Notes: generated by a model from the letters alone, not told the origin. 64,000 bases of DNA from Apiospora phragmitis (GCA_038363925.1 JAQQWL010000013.1:124001-188000); one strand, 5' to 3'; shown: positions 33,603 to 44,642, counted from the first letter of the stretch. Numbers and translations: made by a program.

Positions 33603-35256
33603 TTAATTAATAATTACCCGTAGCGATCATAGATTAATAAGAGTAAAAAGACGGTTTCACGCCCTTACCGACGTAAAGGCGACCGTACGAAGGAGCCCCG
33701 AGAATTTCCGCCCGTTAGAGATTCGAAGGAAGAGTTAAACTAAATTAACCGTACGAGGAGGAACCCTTTTTCCCGAGTATATATTATAAGGAAAAGACTA
33801 GGTTCCGAATTATACGCGAGACTAGCTAAGCTATATATAACTATATACTTAAATAACCTTGTCGTATAATTTATAAGATAATAACCCTTATTAAAATAGA
33901 ATTAATTACGGTCGACGAATCGAGACCGAGCCTGAACTTATTAAACTTAAATAAACCGACGACCTTAAACCCCGAACTACTCACGTACGAAGAAGTTTTT
34001 TAAAATACCGGGATCTTTTTAATAATTTAAAAAAGAAACGTTAGCCTCGCTTTTTAAAAATTTAAACCTCTAGATATACTTTTTAAAAAAATAATACCCG
34101 AATTATTTATAACGTACCTTATATAATACTTTTTAAATATTATATATTAAAAATAAAGGGAACCTCTTTTTAAAAGTTATTTATTACCGAGTTTAACGAA
34201 TAAACGAAGTACTAATTCGGTTAAATTAACCGTACGTTTTAAAAAGAGCTCTTTAATTACTTTAAAAAATATAGAGTCGATATATTAACGAACGGATCCT
34301 TTAAAGCTAAGCTCGTAAGCTTAATACTACCGGCCGCTCTTATATACTAATAGGACCGACCGATAGAACCGACTTCGGAAACCCGAAAAGAGGATATTCT
34401 ATACTCTTCCCTAGAATAGACAGTCGAACAACCGCCGCCTAAGCGAGAAACACCCGGTCTCCGTACGGAGTAATCGTTCGCGATACGACGGGACACTCCA
34501 GGCCCGACGTCTAACCCTGGATTCCCAAGCACTTAAACGTCGCAAGATATCGTCCCTTTTCCTTCTCTAACTTCGGTACCGCCGGACCAGACCGTACGAT
34601 TATCTGGTTTAGTGTACGTTACGATGTACGACATCCTTTTAAGCCGAGCTATTTATAATAGTAAGACCGATTAGAATAAGGTCGTCGCCTCTTTAAAGAT
34701 ATAATATTTCGTAAATTAGATAGCGATTATTCTTATACGATTAAAAAGTAAATACGCCGAGAAATAATTAATTAAAATCTTAGAAATAATATTAAATAAG
34801 CGCTAACTCGTATTATGAGCCCTTAGAATAGAATAGTCTCGACGAATAGTCTCACCGTACGCGTCGAGGCGTATATTAAGAAACTAGACTCGTATAGCGA
34901 GTAAGAAAAGAAAAAATATAAGAAGAGAGAAAATAATTTAAACCGTATAAATTATTTATATATAAAGGAATATTTATTTATAAAACTAGTAAGGGTAGTT
35001 TTTAACGAGGTGTAACGTTTAATATACAACGGAGCCCTCGTTATTATTATTATTTTGGCCGATTAAAATAATTATTCGAGGGGACTTACTACTTAATTAA
35101 ATTAATATTAAGAAAGTATAATATTACCTATACAGTTTAAATAAGTACCGAATACCGGATTAGAGTAACCTAATCGTACGAGACCCTTATAAAGGGAAGG
35201 CTCGTATTAAAAAGGGGGAATAAGCTGACTCTATCGTTAAAATAGAAAACTACTAG

Positions 35257-35456
35257 TGTTAAAATAATTAAATATCTATATTACTTTAAAAGGGGTGCTA
35301 CGTATTTACGCGCACGAACCCCTTTCTTATTTTATTAAGAGGGGCATACGATACCCCTTATAGCTCGTACTAAAGATAAATATAAATAATAGAATATAAC
35401 GATTAAACCTCGATTAAACCCGGAATTTATATATACGTACGAAAGCTTATTTAATA
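35257..35456 (+). repeat. Right LTR
   Basis: Same length and order as the left LTR and ends CTTATTTAATA, followed at once by the GAATA duplication. Confidence 0.85.
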
Positions 35457-35637
35457 GAATATTTAATTATATTAAATTAATATTTTAAAGAATATTTAAA
35501 GGAGTTTAATAAAGTTATAACACTTATTACTTCGTTTTAATATAGTTTTAAATAAACTTTTAATATAAAAAAAGATTTAGCTAGCTAATAATATAAAAAC
35601 CGTCCCCGTTACGGCCTAGAGGAGGTGATTAACTTTA

Positions 35638-35985
35638 TGTTACCGGACGCGCAAGAAGAGCCACAGAGGCTGGCCAATCGTTAGTAATTAAGCTAAGAGA
35701 GAAGCCCACAGAGGCTGGCCAACTGTTAATGGCTAAGCCGAGACGGCGGCCCTTAAAGGCACGCGCCACGAGGGATTCGTGGCAGAACCTTACTAGATCG
35801 ACTAATCGCAAGGGAAAAGGCAAAGTTACGAGCTACGCAAAAGAGAAGGGAGACCCCTTAAACTATTCTAACGATAGTGACTTATTAACTTTAAACGATG
35901 GTAGTCGAAATAGAAGAAGGTTTAAGACTAAGGTTTTATTCGAACCTACCCCGACGGTGTTTACGTTTAACTTTAAGCTTAACGT
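35638..35985 (+). other. RIP-poor open island within the outer element
   Basis: From about 35638 the + strand stays open until the inner Fot1 copy begins at 35987, while the flanking outer-element DNA is stop-riddled. CpA and TpG are kept here (for example CCACAGAGGCTGGCC). The predicted peptide is basic (AKPRRRPLKARATRDSW, KGKGKVTSYAKEKGDP). It could be a younger or captured host segment present in too few copies for RIP. No family recognised. Confidence 0.45.
35661..35750 (+). repeat. 45-bp tandem duplication (two units)
   Basis: Two copies of CCACAGAGGCTGGCCAA start at 35661 and 35706, period 45. The rest of the units differs mostly by C/T and G/A changes, with unit 1 more AT-rich. In the open frame they give the repeated word TEAGQ. 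Confidence 0.75.
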
Positions 35986-35986
35986 A

Positions 35987-36030
35987 TCTCATAAGCGAAT
36001 ATCTCACATAAGCGAATGTCTTATTTTTAT
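35987..36030 (+). repeat. Left inverted end of the inner Fot1 element
   Basis: Contains two direct ATAAGCGA words at 35991 and 36008 or so, mirrored at the right end. Doubled words inside the inverted repeat are probably transposase-binding sites, by inference. Confidence 0.75.
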
Positions 36031-36099
36031 AAATTTCCTTATAGCTTTAAACTTTTTTTATATTTTTTTACGTCTAAAAATGCTATAACTTTAAAAAGA

Positions 36100-37340
36100 G
36101 AGTAATATAATTCTAGCGCTTTAAGCGTTTTAAGAAGACTTAATTTTAAGTATACGAAAAGCTATATTAATTTATTACGTCTTATCGAAATCTTTATAAC
36201 ATAAACGAAATAATTAACCTATATAATATAAAATATTTCTAAATGTTTAAAAGTTTTTAAATTTAAAAAAAAAATGCGATTATTCGATATATTATTAATT
36301 TAAATACGCGATCGTTTTTTCCCCGGCTAAGTAATATAAAAGATATAGCGAATCGATTATTTAGTTTACGTAACGCGAGACGCGTTAGCGTTAATTAGGC
36401 CTCTAACTTTATATAATAATAACTAAACCTTCGGACGCGTTTTAATTAAAGAATCGATTATTAAAGAGTTCTTTATAAAGATCCCGACGCGTATCGCGCG
36501 TAGTTTACTTTCGTATAAAATATAATTTATAAATACGAGATTTAAAAAGAGGATATTTATAATTTTAACGAGACCGGCTTTTTTATAAACTAAATCTCGT
36601 TTAAAATAATTATAACCACTTTTAATTAATGCGGAAAGTTTAAAATAATATAGTAAAAGAACCGGGAATAAGTTATAATTATTTAAGGCGTCGGATTATA
36701 CGGTTATATTATTCCTCTATATATTATTTTTATTAAAAAAACGCACCTCTTTTCTTAATACGAAAATAGCTTATTACCGAAGGATTAAGTAATCGTTATT
36801 ATTAAAAATAATTAAATTATAAATAAAAAAAGCGAGGACTAAATTCGATACTTTATTTAATATATTAAGTTTTATACGAAAAATTATTATCGCCTCTTAA
36901 TCTTAAACGGCTACGAAAGCTATTACTCGATAGCTTTCGAGCTTTATTATAAAAAGAACTCGATTATTATATTTTATATATTTTCTTATTCGTCGTATAA
37001 GTTCTAGCCTTTTAATATTAGCTGTTTTCGTACGTTAAAAAGGGTGTACGGGAAAGAAATTAAATATTTTATACGGGCGTATATTGTTTATATTTTAAAG
37101 GAAGACTTTCTACTAGCGTTTTTAAAAGCGTTCTAAGCGATTTTTATCGTTTCGAATATATAAAGAAGCTTTTAAAAAATAGGACTCGTTCCGTATAATC
37201 CGGAATATATTATTTTATTATTAAATATAAAGCTATATATTTTAATACTTCCGGGGACGTTTTCCGGCCTATTTATTCCTTAAAAATTAAAAACTTTAAA
37301 TAACCCGATTAAGGTTTAATCTTAAACCGAATACGTTCGA
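36100..37340 (+). pseudogene. Fot1/pogo transposase (DDE superfamily), RIP-disabled
   Basis: Despite many stops the family order is readable on +. The first catalytic Asp region reads NFNETGFF at 36561 (family NFDETGF, with Asp to Asn as a G-to-A RIP change would give). RTGNKL near 36660 stands for the GNRE block. The second catalytic area is LILNGYESYYSIAFELY around 36900, then the PLD-type CFRTLKRVYGKEIKYFIRAY at about 37020-37080. GLVPYNPEYI follows near 37190. It could not make active enzyme. Confidence 0.85.
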
Positions 37341-37787
37341 AACGTATTATACGGTATTAAAATAACTTTTTAATATTTATTTTAATTAGTTTTAATTAAA
37401 TTATAAAGGTTATAACGTATATTATATACCGAGTTACTCTTTTAAAAAGTAAGAACGCGATATTTCGAAAAGTAAATTAGATACTTAGCCGGCGCCGCCG
37501 TATAAAAAAACGGCTATAGGATGTAGGATTATTTCGTATATAAGTTAAAAAAGATTTATAGTTTTAAAAAGATATTAATAAATAGCTATAAAACGAATCG
37601 CGTTAGAGGAATAATTATACGAAGACGTTTAAAATATTTTTATAACGTTATAAAATTTATAAATAGCCCGGGTATAATACGTATACTTATTAAAATAATA
37701 TAAAAACCTTTAAAAATAATTATTATTAATATATTTAATTAATTATAAACGTTATAATTAAATTAATTTATAACTTTTAAAGCTTAA

Positions 37788-37834
37788 TAATAAAAAATAC
37801 GTAGCTCGCTTATATACGTAGCTCGCTTATAAGG
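37788..37834 (-). repeat. Right inverted end of the inner Fot1 element
   Basis: Carries TACGTAGCTCGCTTATA twice in tandem (37799-37832); as read inward these are the paired ATAAGCGA words. Confidence 0.8.
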
Positions 37835-38099
37835 TACATTATAATATTAAGTTTAATTTTAAAACTTATTATTACGACTTGACCCGACGACGCAGCTAGC
37901 ACCCACCCTTGGGACGGAATTAAAATAACTCGAAGCGTTTATAAATTAATAAACGGTTATTAATTCCGCTAGTTAACGTTTATAACCCTACTTATAATAA
38001 TAAAAATCTATTATATTAACCACGATAATTAATATTACGATAATAAACGTATACGGCTAACCTAGGACAGCACCCGGAGGATGGTATAAGATGAATAGA

Positions 38100-39540
38100 T
38101 AAGAATAGACGGGTAAAAATAACTAGTATAGGTTAGATAAACAGAACGGAGTTACGTACCGATAAGATAAGGAGCTATAGGGTTACGACGCTCAACCTTA
38201 AGTATTAAGTTAAACGCTTTATTAATCGTAACCCGGACATTAAGACTTAAATAAACCGTCGATAAAATTATTAAAGGGCTTTTTATAAAGTTATAAGTAT
38301 TATTTCCGGCTAGTTCGCGCTAATCGCGAATATTAAAACTAAATATAATATTTTAAACAAAGATATATAGAATTTTAACGAAACCGGCTTTATAATAAAT
38401 ATAATCGGGTTAATACTCGTTATAATACGCGCCGATCGTTATAAAAAAACGAAGTCGGTTAAGCTTAATAATTAAGAATAATTAACGGCTATTAAATATA
38501 TTAATTCGTAAAACTAATATATTCCGCCGTTTTTAATCGTTTAAAACTAATATTATTTCGTAAATTAGTTTTATAAATACGATTTACCGGGCGATTAAGT
38601 AATTAAACCGACTTTTAACGGCTAAACTAATAATAAAACGAGCTTAAACTAGATTTAATATTTCGATAAATATATTAAAGCGCGAACGAAAAGCCTTTAT
38701 TACTTTTTAATTTTAAACGTTTATAAAAGCTATATTTTAGCCGACGTCGAAAAATATTATAAAAATAACGGTATTATTACCTTAATATACCTCTTTATTT
38801 TATTTTTTTACTTTATTTTTTAAATATAATATTTTATTCGTTATTAAAGTATATTTTTTTTTTAAAAAAATTAAATTATTTATTAAAACGTTAATAAATT
38901 ATATTAAGAAACTAAAGTTTCTATCGCTTTTAAAGTCGTATATTTTACTATTTTTATAAAAAATAATATTAAATTTAAATTTAACGTATCTAGTTTTATA
39001 CTTTATTACTTAGATAAAATAATTAATAAACTAGATATACGTTTTTAAACGCTTATACTTAGCCCGTCGCGTTCGAGGATAGCTAATACCTATAACCCTT
39101 AAATGTCGTTTAACCTTTAATAAATAATTAAACATCTTATTTTTATTAAAAATAAAGTCTTTATTTATTAAAAAAGCTTTTCGATACTAATTTAAAATAT
39201 TATATATTAAATAACGAAAAATATATATATAATAATATATAAAATAACTTTTATAAAAAATTAAATATATACTTTATAAAAGGTTAATTTAATACTTTCT
39301 AAACGTCGGAGAGTTAAAAAATCGCGCGTCTAGCTTAGAAGAGCCCTTACTATATAAGAATCTTAAGAGCTATAAGACGAGAAGGTAAAAAGGAAGCGTT
39401 TAATAATTAATAAATATAGAACGAGAGGTTCGTTAAAACGAAGGGCTACTAGTGGAAGGCGCTGTAATATCTACGGCGAGACGGGTTATAATACGTGAAC
39501 ATATAAAAAGGATATAAAATTAAGTAGCGAATTAAATAGA
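38100..39540 (+). pseudogene. Second, divergent pogo/Fot1 transposase with C-terminal zinc knuckle, RIP-disabled
   Basis: Probably the outer element's own transposase. Readable blocks: the catalytic NFNETGFII at 38371, then a block near ADRYKKTKSVK (38435-38470), LTAIKYINS after it, and a CCHC knuckle relic at 39463 reading CNIYGETGYNT where the family has CNICGETGHNT. There the Cys-to-Tyr and His-to-Tyr changes are each one CpA/TpG to TpA event. The sequence differs from the inner copy, so this is another subfamily. Confidence 0.8.
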
Positions 39541-39757
39541 GAGTAATTTTAATTAATTTAAAGCGTTAAGGTTAAATTAATTTATATAAAAATAATAAAA
39601 TATAAAAAAAGTAGCTAGCTTAATAATAAACTATATTATTAAATTATAAAAATAACTATTTTACTCTTTAAATAAATCTTTATATAAAAACACTTAATAT
39701 AAAATTTTATAAAACTTTTCGATTTATTAGCATTTATATAAAACATTAAGTTTTAAT

Positions 39758-39792
39758 AAAGAAATGGGGACCGTGCGCAGACTTTAGGCACC
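39758..39792 (-). repeat. Right terminal inverted repeat of the outer element
   Basis: Read inward: GGTGCCTAAAGTCTGCGCAC then GGTCCCCATTTCT. Matches the left end; flanked by TA at 39793-39794. Confidence 0.75.
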
Positions 39793-39795
39793 TAA

Positions 39796-40660
39796 CTTTA
39801 CTAAGGCAATCCACAGGACCACAAATCCAAAAATGAAGGCTGGAAAGCTCAAGTCTCGTCCGTCTTTAATGTTAACGTGGTTCTGCTCCTCTAGCGTGAG
39901 TCCTTCAAAGGGGTGCATACTTTTTTCCAGAAGACAATAAGCCGGAAGAACAAGTACGGTGTCTCTCTGATCCCTTGCGGGCAGCACCCCGAAAATCTTC
40001 ATGTCGATTTGGTCTCGGTGCAAGGGTGTCCATAGATAGAATAGGCTCCCGTTGCAAATTCCCAGGAGCACGAGACGGGCAAGTGTTGTAAGCTTGTTAG
40101 TATAGTAGCCCTTGACGATGAAGCCTGCGAATGTTGCTATTGCTATCCCCGTCAAGGTCACATGTATATGGCGATGAGGTAGTGATATGTTGAGATATCG
40201 CACTTGGCTGCGGCATTATAGGCAGCACCGAAGGCCAACATCAGCAACAGTTGCGCGTCTGCAGTCCCGAGAATCAAGTCTTCGGTCCAGTGATGGAGCT
40301 CCGTACGCCATTTTTCGACAGTGCTAGCGTTCGCGCTATGGTATATCCCTTCACGTTAGTCTCGCAGCGCCACGTTTGTGACGTTATCCCACGAATATCG
40401 AGTAGTCAGGACCAAACGTACAGCTTTTTCACGACTGGGGTGATTTGGATAATATGCAACAGGGCGAACAGGAAGCTTAAGCTAAGAACAAGAGCGCTGG
40501 GGGCAAAGAAGGAGATAAAGACCTATTCAAATTCTATGTTAGCCGACAGATACTCACATCTTTGCCCGCGATGTCAGGGTCTCCGCTAAGTAGCGTGCAG
40601 TTCTCGCCGTTCCCATGGCTGTTATAATCATCGCAGCCGAGTTCACCAAACTGCGGGCGG
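39796..40660 (-). pseudogene. 5' part of the fungal integral-membrane-protein gene split by the transposon block
   Basis: Reads towards the right transposon border. The upstream exon (about 40655-40560) has GCDDYNSHGNGENC and GDPDIAGKD, hallmark words of a Pezizomycotina membrane-protein family of unknown function. A GTGAGT-TAG intron separates it from VFISFFAPSALVLSLSFLFA. Further on it has LILGTADAQLLLMLAFGAAY, a conserved pattern of the family. It then continues HVTLTGIAIATFAGFI and, near the border, FPAFIFGFVVLWIALVKL. Frames change between about 40450 and 40160, so it carries other indels or decay. Without the insertion its last frame runs on into 32372-32235. No clear ATG was found for the first exon. 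Confidence 0.6.
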
Positions 40661-42797
40661 CCCTGGGTGAAAGTAATATTGCACCGCTTTTCGTTGATCG
40701 CTTGTTAAACTACCACGTCAATGGCGCCGCGGATGCCCGTGAGATTTGTCTTGCTGCATTATTTCACAACGGACGACATTGGTTGGCCCATAGTAACGTG
40801 GCTTCAGAGGCGAATAGAGCTGTCGAGGTAGCTGGTGAAGAGATGGGTGATGGGTAACCATGGAGTGAGTCAAAACATAGTCAGCCAGATTGACGATACC
40901 CGAGTTCATATATAGGCGTCAGCTCTCAAAGGCTCTGTTTGAGCTGCCGTCTTACTCATACTGGCAGACAGAACCTAGCCGTGTAACTATGTAATTTTAG
41001 TTAAGCGCTTTGCTGCCAGATGTAGGACATCGCTGAACACTCTGTGCTAAGTAGGGGCCTCGCATTGGCCCTTCCCATCTATTTTTAGGGGGCCAACGAA
41101 TTCAGGGGGGAGAAGAGGCAGGTTTGTGTGGGCTCGAGAATCACTTGATAGGGAGGGGCTAGCAAAGCCGAAGGACTGCATGTAAGGCTGCCTTGGCAAG
41201 ATTGGACGCTGAGTGTTGATTCGTCTGGTCCGAGAGCTTCACGGTGTCACTTACCGTCAATGGCGCGACGGCTGGAGGCGCACCGGGCTCTAAGGCTGCA
41301 TGTCATCTCATGCCTGCCTGCCCGCCAATATTTCGAGGGTCGCTGCCGCCTGCAAAGCCGTAGTTCAATATGGTATAGCACGTACCAGTAATTAGAGGGC
41401 TTTCTAACTCTACCTCTACTCACTTCTTGCCTATCTCGCAACCAATTGATACAATACAGTATGACTTAAGTGAGCAGCCAGTCGATATTACCCACGTGCA
41501 CCCCACTGCCGCTATGTTCTCGTGTAGATAAACCGGATGGCGGTGTACGGAGTCATTATCGCGTGGGGTGCAGCCTGCTACGGAACGATGAAACAAATTA
41601 GCGAGGAGAGTCAGGGTCGCCATGCGCCAGTCCTTTGGCTTGTTCAGCCAGCCACGGGCGCGACGCAGCTCTGCGTATTGGTTGGCTAGACCTGTAGCCA
41701 TTGACTGCTTCAGTTGACGCCACGGCAGGTTGTTCACCGAAAAACTCACTCATCCAGGCTCTTGTTGATCCTTGCTGCCAACCCTTTCGGCCATCGTGTG
41801 CGATAGGCCAGGCCGATGGGGCGCTACGCGGTTTGTTGCGCCACGCAGCTTCGGCACACCCTCGCCAGTCTTTTTCTCTCACCATTTAGTGGGCTGAAAG
41901 GTGCTGGGACAAGTACTGGACGGTTGCTTGGCGTTTGCAACATCTAGCCTTCTCAAACCCGCCTCCTCGAGGTTGTGTCACCATAAGACTAATGCCAAGC
42001 CATATCATCACTGGACGCTCTGGAGGTATCTGCTAGACTTCCTGTTCTCGGACGCCGCACTGATCTGCGAAGTTTTCTTGCGAAGGAGAAACATCTAGTT
42101 CAGGGGAAGTTGCATAGGCGTATTGGAAATGCTTTGTCGCAGAACTTGGTACGAGGCATATTTATTATAAGCAACCAGTCAGCGTCGCATGGGCCGAGAG
42201 CGCGGAGATTCAAATCCTTGATTCGAATCTATCTACTGGGTCTCTTTCATGTCATATACAGGCCCTCGGTGTCTAAGCGCATACCAATTAAACCTTTCTC
42301 AAGATGCGCCTGGTGTTCGAAGCACAGAAAATTTTAATAAACTTTGATATATTTTTTATGAATATACGAAACTCTATTATAAAATATATTCATTTTCTCC
42401 CTTTTTCAATAACTATTAGAGAGAACTAAAAGAATACTATTATGGATACCTCTAGCTCTATATAAGCCTAACCCTTCCCCCCCTCCCTCTTGTTGATAGT
42501 CCCGTTAAGCTGGCCTCATAAGCCAGGCCTGTCCCTACGCTGAGGATAGAGAGGGGATTCATAGTTATACTTGACATCCTTAAGAAGGTTCCATGTGTTA
42601 AGAGAGATATCTGAAGTAGTCACTTTGTACTGCAAAGGGAGTGAGCAATTACTATTATATTAACACTATTCGTGTAGTGTATGTGAAGTAGAGTTCTTTT
42701 AGTAGCAGCCCCCTATTTCTAGCATGTTTCCTCCTCCCTTAACAGGAAAAATCTTCAACCCAACATTAATCCTGGCACTTCCTACGAACTATTAGTT
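40661..42797. other. Intergenic; no supported gene
   Basis: About 2.1 kb. Open stretches at 41420-41889 on both strands overlap and match nothing. An AT-rich patch lies at 42330-42420 and a CT/C-rich patch at 42470-42495. A loosely tRNA-like segment near 42190-42300 was examined and not accepted. Confidence 0.4.
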
Positions 42798-44642
42798 CTA
42801 GGAGCTCCTCTTGCCAGTGAATTCCAGGCTCGTCATGTTGGTGTTGCCGGGCTTGATGAGGGACTTCTCCTTGGGCTGGGCGTCGATGACCTCGTCGGTG
42901 AGGTTGAGCGTGTCCTTGACGACCTGCTTGGGCGTCAGGGCCAGCCACTGCGACAGCGAGATGTCGGTGAACTTGGGCGCCTGCAGCACCTCGAGGAAGA
43001 TGACGTCCTCGTCGCCCGTGTTCTCCACGTAGTGGCAGTTGGCCGCCTCGATGTAGCCGACGTCGCCCGCGGTGTAGTCGAAGGTGCGTGCCGCCGAGGG
43101 CGCCGCGAAGACGGTGATGCGTGCCGAGCCCTGGAGGAAGTAGTTCCATCTATTTGCGGATGTCAGTTTCCGTCCCTTTTTCGGTTAGGGATGGGACATT
43201 GAGTGGAGAAACACGTACTCGTCAGAGGTGGAGTGCCAGTGGATTTCTCGCATGGCACCTGGTTGCAGGGTCACGAGGGCGGACGAGAACATGCTCGCAA
43301 CGGGGAAGGTGGTCGGGTCCAAAATCTTCACGGTACCACCCTCGGTCGTGAAGGGCTCCTGCTTCGACCAGTGATAGGTGTAGCTACCAGGGCCGCCGCT
43401 AAGCGAGCCCGCCTTGGAAGTGATGTTCTGCTTCTCGATGTCTGCAGGCGCCGGCGTCCCGTTGAAGATCTGTGCGCGTTCATGTTAGCCAAAGCTCTTG
43501 CCGCATTGTATTGGTCATCACGATAAAGAAATACTTACGAAAAGCTCCTTCTTGGGGATATCCTTGAAGGCAGACACATCCACCTGAAGGTTCTTGGCCA
43601 TGACGGCCTTGGGGTTGCGCATAAAGACCTCACTGGCGAGGAACGTCTCATCCTCGGAGAACTCGCCATCGTCGAACACGAGTAGGAACTCGCAGCCTTC
43701 GTCGAGGGCCTGAATGCTGTGGGGAACACCGGGCGGGAAGAACCATACATCCCCAGTCGTCACATCATCGATGAAGCTCTGTCCGTCTTCGTTGATTGCC
43801 GCCACGCGCACACTACCCTTCAGCATAAGAGCCCACTCACCCTATTTTACCATGTTTTTATTAGCTTCCAGGCAAATTCGGAGATGTGTACAGTAGTATG
43901 GAACTTCATGGTGTTTACTCACAGCAGTGTGCCAATGAAGCTCACGGTAGGCGTGAGGTGCAAGTCGCATGTCCACAGCAGCCATCGTGTCCGCCACGGG
44001 GAGCACCTTCTGGTTCTGCTGGCGAGACCAGCCTGAGCGCTCTCCGACTCCCTGCTTGACGTGGCTCAGCCCCATGGGCCACATGGAATTTGGCACGTCG
44101 CCCTGGTCACTGTCCGGGGGTGCGAAGAGATCCGGGTTTAACTTCTCGTATTCGTACGTCCCTGCGTAGCGTATCAGTCACTGGATTCTTTCGCAAAATA
44201 AAAGGGCTCGGCACGATAACTTACTGGGACCAGGATCCGTGTTGCCTTTGGATCCTCGGATGGGTTGTGGGACGTCGACACTGTTGAAGTCGAGGAAGAG
44301 ACCAAGGTTGGCGGGCTCCTCTTGTCCCTTGACAAGCTCCGGGTTGGGGACATTGGCGGAGTCGCCTCCGGACGTGGGTGGCCTTTCTGAGTTCCCTCCC
44401 AAGAGTTTGGCGTCGCCGTACAGTGAGCCACTGGCAGCGGTCACAGTAGGGATAGGAGGCGACACACCACCGACTGGGCCACTGTTCTCACCGTAGTGCA
44501 TTCTGGAGTGTGGTCAGTGATAATGATACCAGGGGAGGGGGCGGCTCCGACTTGGGAGCGAGTCAAGGTGGCAAACATACTGTGGTGCCGGTAGCGAGAG
44601 CACGAGGGGCAGCAGCCCCAATGCTCCAAGGGATCGAACCAT
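42798..44642 (-). CDS. Secreted bicupin oxalate decarboxylase
   Basis: Converts oxalate to formate and CO2 with manganese. Six exons from 44642 to 42798, about 460 residues. Exon 1 is a signal peptide (MVRSLGALGLLPLVLSLPAP) ending at a GTATGT donor. Cupin 1 has metal ligands in YRELHWHTAGEWALML plus the distal His in FFPPGVPHSI. Cupin 2 has REIHWHSTSDEWNYFLQG plus the distal His in IEAANCHYVENTG. These two HxH...E...H sets are the oxalate decarboxylase pattern. The first half carries a Gly/Ser/Pro-rich leader as in fungal members. Secretion fits control of external oxalate and pH, an inference. The frame is intact across all exons. Oxalate oxidase-type use of the same fold is the main alternative. 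Confidence 0.88.

Larger units (their letters stand above)
33403..35456. mobile_element. LTR retroelement, 2.05 kb, nested in the outer element, RIP-mutated
   Basis: Two 200-bp direct repeats at 33403-33602 and 35257-35456, flanked by GAATA at 33398-33402 and again at 35457-35461 (5-bp target duplication). The 5' LTR begins TATTAAAAC, the 3' LTR TGTTAAAAT, so the ancestral start TG has decayed in one copy. The 1654-bp interior is too short for a full gag-pol, and I see no reverse transcriptase or integrase motif, so this is a deleted or non-autonomous copy. No primer-binding site could be identified after RIP. Confidence 0.85.
35987..37834 (+). mobile_element. Fot1/pogo DNA transposon, 1848 bp, nested in the outer element
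   Basis: TA duplications at 35985-35986 and 37835-37836. The two ends are inverted and each carries two tandem copies of ATAAGCGA spaced 17-18 bp: left (T)CATAAGCGAATATCT then CATAAGCGAATGTCT, right (inward) TATAAGCGAGCTACG twice. Size fits Fot1 elements (1.8-1.9 kb). It carries a RIP-disabled transposase on +. Confidence 0.85.
32373..39792 (+). mobile_element. Outer pogo/Fot1-like DNA transposon, RIP-mutated, with two nested insertions
   Basis: Bounded by TA target duplications at 32371-32372 and 39793-39794. Ends are inverted repeats: left GGTGCTAATAATGTCCGC..., right read inward GGTGCCTAAAGTCTGCGCAC..., both then ACGG(C/T)CCCC. Total 7420 bp; removing the nested LTR element and the inner Fot1 copy with their duplications leaves about 3.5 kb. 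The transposase remnant of the outer element is at about 38100-39540 on +. Nearly all CpA/TpG is converted to TpA, giving an AT-rich sequence with stops every few codons, which is the repeat-induced point mutation pattern. GC returns to normal exactly at the outer ends. Confidence 0.8.

Noticed and set aside
34347..34532. 61-codon minus-strand frame inside the LTR element
   Set aside because: Too short, no homology recognised, within a RIP-mutated interior.
41420..41889. Overlapping minus-strand frames, about 100 codons each
   Set aside because: Two frames cover the same bases, neither has a known domain or splice structure.
42190..42300. tRNA-like words on the minus strand (TTTAATTGGTATGCG ... 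AGATTCGAATC)
   Set aside because: No cloverleaf with paired acceptor and anticodon arms could be drawn; spacing is off. tRNAscan-SE would settle it.
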